From Lachnospiraceae bacterium (GTDB lineage Bacteria > Bacillota > Clostridia > Lachnospirales > Lachnospiraceae), in contig CAJTEW010000015.1 of NCBI GenBank assembly GCA_910575605.1, positions 34,537 to 98,536 of the forward strand: DNA of 64,000 nucleotides, in the 5' to 3' direction. Each line of letters starts with the position of its first letter. Position 1 is the stretch's first letter. A program made the translations under genes and the position numbers. The notes beneath the pieces were generated by a model. The model worked only from the letters and a program-made list of their open reading frames with translations. It did no database searches and had not been told where the DNA came from. This document shows, one piece after another, positions 1 through 7,863 of the stretch.

Positions 1-1119
1 GTGAGAATTATACCGATTAAAGATGTGATCCAGCCAAGATATAAGCAGAGTGGAACGGGACAGATATTTCCCGGGTTCGTGGGAGATGTGGAAACGGTTG
101 GAAACGGTGAAACAAATGTTTTAGAGGACTGTGCGGTTGCCACCTCCGGGAAGATTGTAGCTTTTCAGGAGGGAATTATCGATATGAGCGGACCGGGGGC
201 TGAATTTAACAGTTTTTCTAAAATGAATATACTGGTGCCTCTGATTTATCCTGTGGAGGGGCTTGACAAGCATACCCACGAGGCTACGGTCCGTGTTGCG
301 GGCCTTAAGACGGCAGCTTACATGGCAAAAACGACTTTGGAACAGAAGCCGGATGAAACAGAGACATTTGAACATGAGACCATTTTTGAAATGGCGCAGA
401 AATATCCAGAACTTCCTAAGGTTGTATATGTTGATATGGTGCAGTGCCAGGGACTGATGCATGATACATATGTATACGGGCTGAATGTAAAAGGGATTCT
501 CTCCACCATGATAGGACCACTTGAGGTACTGGACGGGGCGATTATCAGCGGGAACTGTGCGGCTCCGGGACATAAAAATGCAACCATACATCACGAAAAT
601 AATCCGATTATAGAAAGTCTCCTGCGCAGGCATGGAAAGGAGCTGTGCTTTGTGGGAGTGCTCTTAAGTAACGAGAGCGCTATGCTTAGGGAGAAGAAAA
701 GAGCGGCTTATTATACAAGCAATCTCTCTTCACTTTTAGGCGTAGACGGTATGATTATAAGCGAAGAGGGTGGAGGTAACCCTGAGACAGACTTGATGCT
801 GAATTGTAAGTTTCATGAGAAAAAGGGGATTAAAACCGTTTTGGTTACAGATGAGTACTGCGGGCGCGACGGAGCCTCCCAGGGACTTGCGGATGTAACA
901 CCGGAGGCGGACGCGGTAGTTACAAATGGAAATGGCAATCAGTTTGTAGTTCTGCCTAAGATGGACAAGGTCATCGGCGATGTGGATACAGTACGTATTA
1001 TTACCGGGGGCAATGCAGACAGCATAGGTGAGGACGGAAGCCTGTCCGTTGAGATTGCGGCTATTATGGGTTCGTGCTGTGAAATGGGATATGAACACAT
1101 GATGACACGTTTGAGATAG
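1..1119 (+). CDS. grdE: Glycine/sarcosine/betaine reductase component B, alpha/beta proprotein (GrdE/G/I family), 5' truncated by window edge
   Basis: This is the proprotein subunit of the substrate-binding component B of a Grd reductase, which cleaves glycine, sarcosine or betaine reductively so that acetyl phosphate can be formed. The reading frame is open from base 1. The first residues (RIIPIKDVI) match a stretch that lies about 55 residues inside full-length family members, so the true start is upstream and the GTG at base 1 is probably an internal Val. The motif SGNCAAPGH places an Asn-Cys pair at residue 186 of this fragment. After adding the missing N-terminus this falls close to the Cys that becomes the pyruvoyl group when family proproteins self-cleave. 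The gene lies 13 bp ahead of the selenoprotein subunit. With no grdA between them, the pair resembles the sarcosine (grdGF) or betaine (grdIH) arrangement, but the substrate cannot be decided here. Confidence 0.93.
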   Translation: MRIIPIKDVIQPRYKQSGTGQIFPGFVGDVETVGNGETNVLEDCAVATSGKIVAFQEGIIDMSGPGAEFNSFSKMNILVPLIYPVEGLDKHTHEATVRVAGLKTAAYMAKTTLEQKPDETETFEHETIFEMAQKYPELPKVVYVDMVQCQGLMHDTYVYGLNVKGILSTMIGPLEVLDGAIISGNCAAPGHKNATIHHENNPIIESLLRRHGKELCFVGVLLSNESAMLREKKRAAYYTSNLSSLLGVDGMIISEEGGGNPETDLMLNCKFHEKKGIKTVLVTDEYCGRDGASQGLADVTPEADAVVTNGNGNQFVVLPKMDKVIGDVDTVRIITGGNADSIGEDGSLSVEIAAIMGSCCEMGYEHMMTRLR

Positions 1120-1132
1120 GAGAGAGGCGGAT

Positions 1133-2431
1133 ATGAAAAAAATAGTACATTATGTTAATCAGTTTTACGGGCAGATAGGCGCAGAAGAGGCAGCCGGACA
1201 GAAGCCACTTTTATGTGACGGCCCGGTGGGACCAGGCACGGGACTTTCTGCCCTTTTTAAGGAGGAGGCCGAGATTACTGCTACTATCATATGTGGGGAT
1301 AATTATTTTGCTGACAATCAGAGCGAAGCATTGGGTGAAATTTTATCTATGATAGAAGAAATAAAGCCGGATATGGTAATTGCAGGGCCGGGATTTAATG
1401 CAGGGCGTTATGGTCTTGCATGTGGGACAATATGTTATGAGGTGAAAAAAAGATTTTCTATTCCGGTACTGACAGCACTTTATCCTGAAAATCCGGGTGC
1501 AGAAATGTTTCACAGTAAAATATATATTGTGGAGACTGCCATATCTGCAGGAGGCATGCGCAAGACACTTCCAGTAATGTCAGCGCTGGCTTTAAAGCTT
1601 TTAAATGGTGAAGAAATCGGATTCCCAGAGGAGGAAGGGTATATTCCGCAGGGGTTTCGTGTTAACGTCCATACAGAGAAAAACGGGGCGGAGCGTGGCG
1701 TGGATATGTTAATAAAGAAGCTTAAAGGTGAGCCCTTTGTTACCGAGCTTCCTATGCCGGTATTTGACAGGGTAAAGCCGGCTCCAGCTGTAAAGGACAT
1801 GGCACATGCAAAGATTGCTTTAATTACCTCCGGCGGAATTGTGCCCCAAGGGAATCCGGACCATATTCCGTCTGCAAATGCAGGAATTTTCGGGACATAT
1901 GATATTTCTGAATGTGAGAATCTGACAGGACAGGAATATATGACTGTCCACGGAGGGTACGATCCTGTATACGCAACCGAGGACCCCGACAGGGTACTTC
2001 CTTTAGATGCGGTACGAGAAATTGAAAAGGAAGGAGGCATTGGGGAATTATTCGGTAAATATTACAGCACCGTAGGAAATACAACGGCAGTTAGCAGCGC
2101 GAAAAAATTTGCCGAAGAAATAGCACAAGACTTGCTCCGCAATAACGTGCAGGCAGTCATTCTGACCTCCAACTGAGGGACATGTACACGTTGCGGCGCA
2201 ACGATGGTGAAAGAAATAGAGAGTTTTGGAATTCCTGCAGTTCATATATGCTCAATTGTACCGATTTCAGAGGCGGTAGGAGCGAATAGGATTGTGCCAG
2301 CGGTCGGAATTCCATATCCGGTAGGGAATCCCGAGCTGTCACAAAAAGACGAATTCCGGGTGAGGAAGGAATTGGTTACAAAAGCACTGGGGGCATTATC
2401 TACAGAGATAAAAGAACAAACTGTCTTCTAA
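1133..2431 (+). CDS. grdB: Grd reductase component B selenoprotein subunit (GrdB/F/H family), in-frame UGA read as selenocysteine
   Basis: This is the catalytic selenoprotein subunit of component B. The frame runs for 347 codons, meets TGA at 2174-2176, and continues in the same frame for 84 codons to TAA at 2429-2431. The residues after the TGA (GTCTRCGATMVKEIE) are the conserved UxxCxxC site of GrdB-type proteins, and the following VGANRIVPA and the terminal EEQTVF are also family-conserved. The TGA is therefore selenocysteine 348 of a 432-residue protein, a normal family length. A hairpin suited to a bacterial SECIS starts 12 nt after the UGA. The start has a purine-rich site (AGGAGAGAGG) and follows grdE by 13 bp. 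A standard gene caller would split this gene into a 347-aa ORF and a false downstream ORF. The Sec machinery (selA, selB, selD) and GrdA/C/D must lie elsewhere. Confidence 0.95.
2174..2203 (+). promoter_or_regulatory. Selenocysteine UGA codon and candidate bacterial SECIS hairpin
   Basis: The UGA is at 2174-2176. A perfect 6-bp stem, CGTTGC (2189-2194) with GCAACG (2198-2203), closes a GGC loop whose centre is about 20 nt downstream of the UGA. That spacing is within the range used by bacterial SECIS elements that bind SelB. The hairpin is read from sequence; its function is inferred. Confidence 0.75.
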
Positions 2432-2438
2432 AACAAGG

Positions 2439-2496
2439 TTGGGGACGTAGTAAAATGAATTTTACTACGTCCCAGATTAAAAAAACCCTGTCCCCA
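2439..2496 (+). repeat. Palindromic GGGGACG-type repeat, left arm flanking the SRP RNA gene
   Basis: This arm contains a 15-bp perfect hairpin (GGGACGTAGTAAAAT with its complement) followed by a CCCTGTCCCC tail. It is repeated in inverted orientation at 2857-2914 with very few differences. The two arms enclose the promoter, RNA and terminator of the SRP RNA gene. Related elements lie at 10600-10651 and 20643-20763, so this is a dispersed family. Confidence 0.85.
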
Positions 2497-2498
2497 CA

Positions 2499-2527
2499 TT
2501 GACATTCCGTCTGAAATACGTTAAAAT
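2499..2527 (+). promoter_or_regulatory. Sigma70-type promoter of the SRP RNA gene
   Basis: TTGACA at 2499-2504 is a perfect -35 box. After a 17-bp spacer, TAAAAT at 2522-2527 is a five-of-six -10 box. Transcription would begin near 2534, at the predicted RNA 5' end. Confidence 0.9.
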
Positions 2528-2534
2528 ATAGTCT

Positions 2535-2797
2535 CGTGCAGCCGGGGTGTTAGCGGTACCTTGTACCTGCAATCCGCTATAGCAGGGGTGATGTTGCGCA
2601 GAGGGCTTATGTTTGTGAGGCTGCCCTTGGTAAGTGACGTTGATGTCTGGGTCTTACGCGACGGAAATCTATGAATCGTGTCAGGCTGGGAACAGAGCAG
2701 CACTAAGTAGAACCTTCCGGGTGCCGTAAGGGTGCCTGGGCTGAGTTAACTGCCAAGGTAACGTTCATGAATTTTTGTTCGAAGCGTAACGCACGGA
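2535..2797 (+). ncRNA. ffs: Signal recognition particle RNA, large Gram-positive type
   Basis: This is the RNA scaffold of the signal recognition particle, about 263 nt, the length typical of Bacillus/Clostridium-type SRP RNA with an Alu domain. The 5' segment (GGTGTTAGCGGTACCTTGTA, then CTGCAATCCGCTATAGCAGG) is the characteristic Alu-domain part. The 5' end CGTGC pairs with GCACG at 2791-2795. The Ffh-binding apical part is at 2681-2701: TCAGG, then stem CTG (2686-2688), tetraloop GGAA (2689-2692), stem CAG (2693-2695), then AGCAGC. In the usual sequence the apical pairs are UCC/GGA; here both strands have changed and pairing is kept. It has its own promoter and terminator, and the whole unit sits between inverted copies of a palindromic repeat. 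Confidence 0.93.
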
Positions 2798-2814
2798 AAA
2801 AGAAGAATGATGAA

Positions 2815-2846
2815 AGGGAACCTGCAACAGCAGATTCCCCTTTTTT
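2815..2846 (+). terminator. Rho-independent terminator of the SRP RNA gene
   Basis: GGGAA (2816-2820) and CTGC pair with GCAG and TTCCC around an AACA loop, followed by a run of six T at 2841-2846. It lies about 18 nt after the RNA 3' end. Confidence 0.85.
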
Positions 2847-2856
2847 GCATTTTCAA

Positions 2857-2914
2857 ATGGGGACAGGGTTTTTTCAATCTGGGACGTAGTAAAATTCATT
2901 TTACTACGTCCCCA
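2857..2914 (-). repeat. Palindromic GGGGACG-type repeat, right arm flanking the SRP RNA gene
   Basis: This is the inverted copy of the element at 2439-2496. It has a GGGGACAGGG tail nearest the RNA gene and the hairpin GGGACGTAGTAAAAT plus complement on the outside. The order of hairpin, tail, tail, hairpin matches the complete element at 20643-20763, except that here the central loop holds the ffs gene. Confidence 0.85.
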
Positions 2915-2954
2915 ATTTGGGAAATGCTGTCCTTATGATTAAGGGAGAGATGCT

Positions 2955-4691
2955 ATGAGAATATTACTTACTGCTATTAATGCTAAATATATACATTCTA
3001 ATCTTGCCGTATATACGCTGAAAGCATATGCTGAAAAATATCTTGCCACATATGCCCCGGATAAGCTGGGAATTGACATTGCAGAATATACTATTAATCA
3101 GCAGACTGATGATATCTTAAGGGGAATCTACAAAAAGGCCCCGGATGTCCTGTGCTTGTCCTGCTATATCTGGAACATATCTTATGTAGAGGAAATTGTA
3201 AAGGAGATTCATAAGCTTCTTCCTAACATGGACATCTGGCTGGGAGGGCCAGAGGTGTCCTATGATGCAAAGGAAGTGCTTATACGCCTTCCTCAGGTAA
3301 GAGGTATTATGAGAGGCGAGGGAGAGAAGATCTTCGCTGGGGTGTGCAAGATTTATATGGAAAGAAATTTCGAGCAGTTAGCAGAGACAGCAGGTATTAC
3401 TTATAGACAGGAGGATGGACAGATTAAGGCTAATATTAATCAGGAGCTGATGGAACTTGATGAGATTCCTTTTGTCTATGAGGATATGAGGGATTTTGAG
3501 CATAAGATTATTTATTATGAGTCCAGCAGAGGATGTCCTTTTTCCTGCAGCTACTGCCTGTCGTCAATTGACAAGGCGGTTAGATTCAGGAGCCTTTCGC
3601 TTGTGAAGCCGGAGCTTCAGCTTTTGTTGGATTATAAGGTGCCGCAGGTGAAATTTGTGGATAGGACTTTTAACTTAAAGCATGAGCGGACATTGGAAAT
3701 ATGGAGCTATCTGGCGGAGCATGATAATGGTATTACAAACTTTCATTTTGAAATTGCAGCGGACCTTTTAAACCAAGAAGAACTTACGCTGATACAGACT
3801 ATGCGCCCAGGGCTTATAAAGCTTGAAATCGGCGTACAGTCTACGAACCCTGACACGCTTAAGGAAATTCGGAGAACAGCGGACTTTGAGAGCATAAAGA
3901 AAAACGTAGAGTTTATAAAAAGCAGCGGAAATGTCCATGAGCATCTGGACTTGATAGCAGGTCTCCCGTTTGAAGATATCAAAAGCTTTGCTAAGTCCTT
4001 TGACGAGGTTTATGCACTGCGGCCTAACCAGCTTCAGCTTGGATTTTTGAAGGTGCTTAAAGGCTCTTATATGGAGGAAAACAGGGCTGCTTACGGGCTT
4101 ATTTTTAAGGAAGAACCTCCCTATGAGGTGCTGTCTACCAAGTGGATTTCCTATGATGATGTACTGGAGCTAAAAGGCGTGGAGGAAATGGTGGAGGTGT
4201 ATTATAACAGTGGACAGTTTTCCCACACACTAGAAGCTCTGTCGGAGGAATCTGCCTCTCCTTGGAAGCTCTATATGGAGCTGTGGAAATATTATGAAGG
4301 CCGTCATTATCATGAGGGGCAGCATAAGAGAAGTGCAAGATATAAGATTTTATTCGAATTCATAAAAAAATACATCCCAGAAAGGACGGAGGAATTTCGG
4401 GAACTTCTTACATTTGATTACTATTTAAGGGAAAATGCGAAAACTCGACCGGAATTTGCAGGAGAGTATAAGGTAGAGAAAGAATTTTTGAGAAAGTTTT
4501 ACGAAAGAGAGGCAGAGGAACACAAATATCTCCCGGAATATAAGGAATATGATAAGAATCAGATGCGTAAAATGACACATATAGAAAATTTTACTATTTT
4601 GCGAAAAATGTTACTTTTTGATTACAAGTGTAGAAATCCGTTGAATCAAGAAGCAAGAACGTGTATGATAAAAAAGGAATTATATATTTAG
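2955..4691 (+). CDS. B12-binding-domain radical SAM protein (DUF4080-type C-terminus)
   Basis: This is a 578-residue radical S-adenosylmethionine enzyme of the class with an N-terminal cobalamin-binding domain. Residues 1-130 form a Rossmann-like B12-binding domain, with LCLSCYIWN and WLGGPEVSY. The 4Fe-4S motif CPFSCSYC places cysteines at residues 194, 198 and 201. A TIM-barrel segment follows (FVDRTFNLKHERT, EIAADLL, LIKLEIGVQSTNP, DLIAGLPFED). The last 200 residues are rich in Glu, Lys and Tyr and resemble the DUF4080 extension common in clostridial members. The substrate is unknown. The start has a site GGGAGAGATGCT a few bases upstream. It is probably the first gene of a small unit with the short membrane peptide that follows. 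Confidence 0.88.
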   Translation: MRILLTAINAKYIHSNLAVYTLKAYAEKYLATYAPDKLGIDIAEYTINQQTDDILRGIYKKAPDVLCLSCYIWNISYVEEIVKEIHKLLPNMDIWLGGPEVSYDAKEVLIRLPQVRGIMRGEGEKIFAGVCKIYMERNFEQLAETAGITYRQEDGQIKANINQELMELDEIPFVYEDMRDFEHKIIYYESSRGCPFSCSYCLSSIDKAVRFRSLSLVKPELQLLLDYKVPQVKFVDRTFNLKHERTLEIWSYLAEHDNGITNFHFEIAADLLNQEELTLIQTMRPGLIKLEIGVQSTNPDTLKEIRRTADFESIKKNVEFIKSSGNVHEHLDLIAGLPFEDIKSFAKSFDEVYALRPNQLQLGFLKVLKGSYMEENRAAYGLIFKEEPPYEVLSTKWISYDDVLELKGVEEMVEVYYNSGQFSHTLEALSEESASPWKLYMELWKYYEGRHYHEGQHKRSARYKILFEFIKKYIPERTEEFRELLTFDYYLRENAKTRPEFAGEYKVEKEFLRKFYEREAEEHKYLPEYKEYDKNQMRKMTHIENFTILRKMLLFDYKCRNPLNQEARTCMIKKELYI

Positions 4692-4706
4692 GAAGGGACA
4701 GGTAAA

Positions 4707-4811
4707 ATGAACTTTAATGATAAAAAAACAAAACGGATTATGGCAATTATTATTTTGATAGTCATTATAGCTATGGCGGCGACAACAATTATACCTTATA
4801 TGATGGGTTGA
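4707..4811 (+). CDS. Small single-pass membrane peptide, 34 aa
   Basis: ATG at 4707 opens a 34-codon frame ending at TGA 4809-4811. A basic N-terminus (DKKTKR, residues 5-10) is followed by one hydrophobic segment of about 20 residues (MAIIILIVIIAMAATTII). That is a single transmembrane helix with the N-terminus predicted to stay inside. AGGAAGGG lies about 9 nt upstream, a good ribosome site, and the gene begins 16 bp after the radical SAM stop codon. Size and pattern recall the tiny Firmicute membrane peptides of the Prli42/DUF4044 type, but I cannot assign it to either. Confidence 0.6.
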   Translation: MNFNDKKTKRIMAIIILIVIIAMAATTIIPYMMG

Positions 4812-4889
4812 TTGTGTCGATATGTTTATTGTAATGTGTCGGCTTTGTCAGCACACGGGTAATATTTTTAGACAGGGTAGGTGCGCAGT

Positions 4890-6455
4890 ATGGGACAGCA
4901 GGTGTATAGAGGAAGCCAGAACAGAGGAAAGGGCGGTCAGAACAGCCAGAGTAATCAGAACAGCCTGAACAGGCGGAGAAGGACTCTCGCACAGCGGGCA
5001 CGGCTCAGACGGAGAAAAAGACGGATTCTCATTGGTCTTATTTTTTCATGCATAGTTCTGGTTCTGGGAATTTTTAATTTTATTCTGTATAAAGCAGTTT
5101 CAAAATATCCAGATGATGTTATCTGTAAAAATATTTCTATCGGAGTGGTGGATGTATCCGGTATGAGTAAGAAGGAAGCAAAAGCAGCTGTAAAAAAGCA
5201 GCTTGAGGCGGATAAGATTCTGGCTGTATCAATACAGACAGAAGGCGGAACAGCAGAAGGAACACTTGAGGAACTGGGACTTAAGTATAAAGGTGTCGAT
5301 AAGGCAGTTGATAAGGCCATGGACTATGGAAAGAAGGGCAGTCTATGGAGCAGATATTGGAAGCTTAGAAGGGCATCCAGAAAAGGATTTGTGATAGAGG
5401 AGAAGCTTACCGTGGATAAGGAGGCGGGAGAACAGATTCTTGGAAGCCGCACAGAATCACTTACGGATCGTGCAAAGAATGCCTCCATAACGCCTGATGG
5501 TGACGGATTCAAGATTGAAAAGGAGCAGGAGGGGGAAGCGGTCAATATTGCAGACTCTCTTGTAAAGATAGAGAAGCATTTAAATGATAAATGGGACCAT
5601 AAGGCATTTTCTGTTACGGCTGACGTAGTCAAAGAGAAGCCGGCTGTTGTTGCCGGGGATTTGGAGAGCATTAAGGATGAGCTTGGAGTATTTTCTACGG
5701 ATGCAGGAAGCGGGGAAAGAATCCAGAATTTAAAAACAGGCGTTGAGAAGCTGAGTAATATTGTGCTTATGCCGGGAGAAGTACTCTCTGTAGAGGAGAG
5801 AACAAAGCCCTATACTCCGGAGAACGGCTATGTTATGGGTGGTTCCTATGAGGGCGGCAGAGTTGTAGAGTCGTACGGAGGAGGCCTCTGTCAGGTTTCA
5901 ACTACATTGTATAATGCGGTTATTTATGCAGAGCTTGAGATTGTGGAGCGGTATCCCCATTCCATGATTGTAGATTATGTTAGTCCCTCAAGAGACGCGG
6001 CAGTTGCAGAAGGATATCTGGATTTTAAATTTAAAAATAATTACGATACGCCGATTTATATTGCCGGCGGGATTGATGAGACGAATCAGCTTTATTTTAA
6101 AATATATGGGAAGGACACGAGGGAGGAAGGCAGAACTGTTGAATACGAGTCAGAGATCCTTTCTACGGAAGAACCGGGAGTGACTTATGAGGCCAACAGC
6201 GATTTGCCCCTTGGGAGTATCCAGCCGGTATCCAGTGCCCATATGGGAACAGAGGCAATGCTTTGGAAGGTTGTATACCAGAACGGTGAGGAGGTAAGCC
6301 GGGAGGCATTTAACAACAGCTCTTATCAGGCGGCAGATACGATTTATGCTGTGGGAATCATGTCCGATAATCCTGATGCAGTCGCCCTGGTGCAGAACGC
6401 GATTGCCACCCAGGATGAGGCGCAGATATATGCGGCTATTGCAGCTGTACAGTAG
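4890..6455 (+). CDS. VanW family protein with N-terminal membrane anchor
   Basis: This is a 521-residue envelope protein. A Gln/Asn/Arg-rich cytoplasmic tail (residues 1-45) is followed by a transmembrane helix (about 46-70, LIGLIFSCIVLVLGIFNFIL). Extracellular repeats of the YoaR/peptidoglycan-binding-4 type cover roughly 80-270. The C-terminal VanW domain (about 275-425) shows LSVEERTKPYTPENGY, ESYGGGLCQVSTTLYN and IVDYVSPSRDAAV. A possible short G5-like tail follows. VanW proteins are common beside cell-wall genes and vancomycin clusters, but their biochemical role is not settled. I chose ATG 4890 because AGGTG lies 6 nt upstream; an in-frame GTG at 4881 would add three residues. No resistance operon surrounds it. 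Confidence 0.85.
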   Translation: MGQQVYRGSQNRGKGGQNSQSNQNSLNRRRRTLAQRARLRRRKRRILIGLIFSCIVLVLGIFNFILYKAVSKYPDDVICKNISIGVVDVSGMSKKEAKAAVKKQLEADKILAVSIQTEGGTAEGTLEELGLKYKGVDKAVDKAMDYGKKGSLWSRYWKLRRASRKGFVIEEKLTVDKEAGEQILGSRTESLTDRAKNASITPDGDGFKIEKEQEGEAVNIADSLVKIEKHLNDKWDHKAFSVTADVVKEKPAVVAGDLESIKDELGVFSTDAGSGERIQNLKTGVEKLSNIVLMPGEVLSVEERTKPYTPENGYVMGGSYEGGRVVESYGGGLCQVSTTLYNAVIYAELEIVERYPHSMIVDYVSPSRDAAVAEGYLDFKFKNNYDTPIYIAGGIDETNQLYFKIYGKDTREEGRTVEYESEILSTEEPGVTYEANSDLPLGSIQPVSSAHMGTEAMLWKVVYQNGEEVSREAFNNSSYQAADTIYAVGIMSDNPDAVALVQNAIATQDEAQIYAAIAAVQ

Positions 6456-6497
6456 TACCGGTAAATAGGCCAAAAGGGTTTTGTCAGAGGATAATAT

Positions 6498-7385
6498 ATG
6501 GAGAGTAAACAGGTTATATATAAGATGCGGACTGCTTTCGGGCAGTCCGAAAATATAGGAGTATATGCACTGCAGTCTGTGATAAATGAGCTGGCAGCAG
6601 AAGGGGGAGCAGACTTTTACGTAAATGTGAAGCTCCTCCGTCCGTATGGCTCACAAAAGGCCCATATGTATGCTGTTGAAAAGAAAATAAAAGGGCTATG
6701 CTGCGATAAGGGCGTCCACCTGGATGCATTCTATGAAGACATGCAGGCGGGGATTTCACACCATATGGTGATTGTGGCAGGGATAAGCATTCCTCCTAAG
6801 GAGCAGGAGTGGTATAGGGAGACTATGCGAGCCGGACAGGATATTGTCTTGACAAAATGGGCTGGTATGGAAGGAATGCTGCGGATTGCGGAGGAAAAAA
6901 AGGAGGAGCTTGAAAAACGATTTGCTCCGGTTTTTCTGAGGCAGATAGAAGATTTTGGTAAGGAAGTTTGTGCGCTAAGAGAGATTGATATTGCAAAAAA
7001 TGTGGGCGTAACTGCCATACGGGAGGCAGGAGAAGGGGGAATCTTTGCGGCGCTTTGGAGGCTTGCGAAGGAGGCGCGAACAGGGATAGCGGTAGACTTG
7101 AAGAAGATATCTGTGCTCCAGGAGACGATAGAGGTATGCGAGTATTATCACCTGAACCCCTATCAGCTTGCTTCGGCAGGGAGCCTTCTGATTGTTACAG
7201 ATAACGGAAGTTTCCTTACGGAGTCGCTTCTGGCCGACGGGCTGGAGGCGTCTCTGATTGGGAGGCTTACAGATAATAATGATAAGCTTATAAAGAACGG
7301 GGAAGAGCAGAGATATGTTGACCGCCCGGCCCCAGATGAACTGAATCGAATATTTATGGAGGACAGAACAGATGAAAGACATTAG
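6498..7385 (+). CDS. AIR synthase-related (PurM/HypE-like) protein
   Basis: This 295-residue protein resembles the C-terminal domain shared by PurM, PurL, ThiL and HypE. The recognisable parts are NVGVTAIREAGEGGIFAALWRLAKEARTGI, ISVLQETIEVCEYYHLNPYQLASAGSLLIV and the final EASLIGRLTD, which follow the HypE C-terminal pattern. The N-terminal part (residues 1-130) lacks a clear ATP-binding PurM N-domain, and MVIVAGISIPPKEQEW is of unknown type. A hydrogenase-maturation role is often assigned to such proteins, but no hydrogenase gene is present here. It overlaps the following Lrp-type regulator by 14 bp and is probably co-transcribed with it and the aminotransferase, so a role in amino-acid metabolism is equally possible. 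Confidence 0.75.
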   Translation: MESKQVIYKMRTAFGQSENIGVYALQSVINELAAEGGADFYVNVKLLRPYGSQKAHMYAVEKKIKGLCCDKGVHLDAFYEDMQAGISHHMVIVAGISIPPKEQEWYRETMRAGQDIVLTKWAGMEGMLRIAEEKKEELEKRFAPVFLRQIEDFGKEVCALREIDIAKNVGVTAIREAGEGGIFAALWRLAKEARTGIAVDLKKISVLQETIEVCEYYHLNPYQLASAGSLLIVTDNGSFLTESLLADGLEASLIGRLTDNNDKLIKNGEEQRYVDRPAPDELNRIFMEDRTDERH

Positions 7386-7863
7386 GAGACAGATACTAAA
7401 GTATTTAGAAACAAACAGCAGGGCAGACTTAGGTGAATTGTCGGTGCTTTTGGGCTGTGAGGAGGCGGAGATTGCCAACGAGATTGCCGATATGGAGAAG
7501 GCGGGTATCATCTGCGGCTATCACACATTGATAAACTGGGAGAAAGCTGGGGATGACCATGTAAATGCTCTTATCGAGGTACGGGTTACGCCTCAGCGGG
7601 AGAAAGGCTTTGAAAAGACAGCAGAAAGAATCTGCAATTATCCGGAGGTAAATGCAGTATATCTTATTTCAGGGGCGTATGACCTTTTAGTTACATTGGA
7701 AGGAAAAACCCTACTTGAGGTATCGAGATTCGTATCTGAAAAGCTGTCATCTATTGATGCAGTTATCAGTACTACAACACATTTTATTTTAAAGAGATAT
7801 AAAGATCATGGTACAGTTCTTATGAAAAAGAGCAAGCCTGAGAGAATGGCGGTGACTCCATAA
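7372..7863 (+). CDS. Lrp/AsnC family transcriptional regulator
   Basis: This is a 163-residue one-component regulator. Residues 1-60 form the winged helix-turn-helix (KDIRRQILKYLETNSRADLGELSVLLGC, then ADMEKAGIICGY). Residues 65-150 form the ligand-binding RAM domain (NALIEVRVTPQREKGFEKTAERI, VNAVYLISGAYDLLVTLEG). Length and layout are those of the family. It overlaps the upstream AIR-synthase-like gene by 14 bp, and its stop codon shares one base with the next ATG, so the three genes are likely translationally coupled. An obvious prediction is that it controls this operon in response to an amino acid. Confidence 0.92.
   Translation: MKDIRRQILKYLETNSRADLGELSVLLGCEEAEIANEIADMEKAGIICGYHTLINWEKAGDDHVNALIEVRVTPQREKGFEKTAERICNYPEVNAVYLISGAYDLLVTLEGKTLLEVSRFVSEKLSSIDAVISTTTHFILKRYKDHGTVLMKKSKPERMAVTP

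Noticed and set aside
2204..2431. A separate 75-residue ORF after the grdB TGA
   Set aside because: It is the in-frame C-terminal part of the selenoprotein GrdB and is conserved directly across the UGA.
2521..2703. A 60-residue minus-strand ORF
   Set aside because: It lies entirely within the SRP RNA gene and has no ribosome site or family match.
4890..6455. Vancomycin resistance determinant because of the VanW domain
   Set aside because: VanW-domain proteins are widespread in Firmicutes and no vanHAX, vanY or vanRS genes are nearby.
6498..7385. True HypE hydrogenase maturation factor
   Set aside because: The N-terminal ATP-binding domain and the C-terminal PRIC-type Cys tail of HypE are not seen, and no hyp or hydrogenase genes are adjacent.
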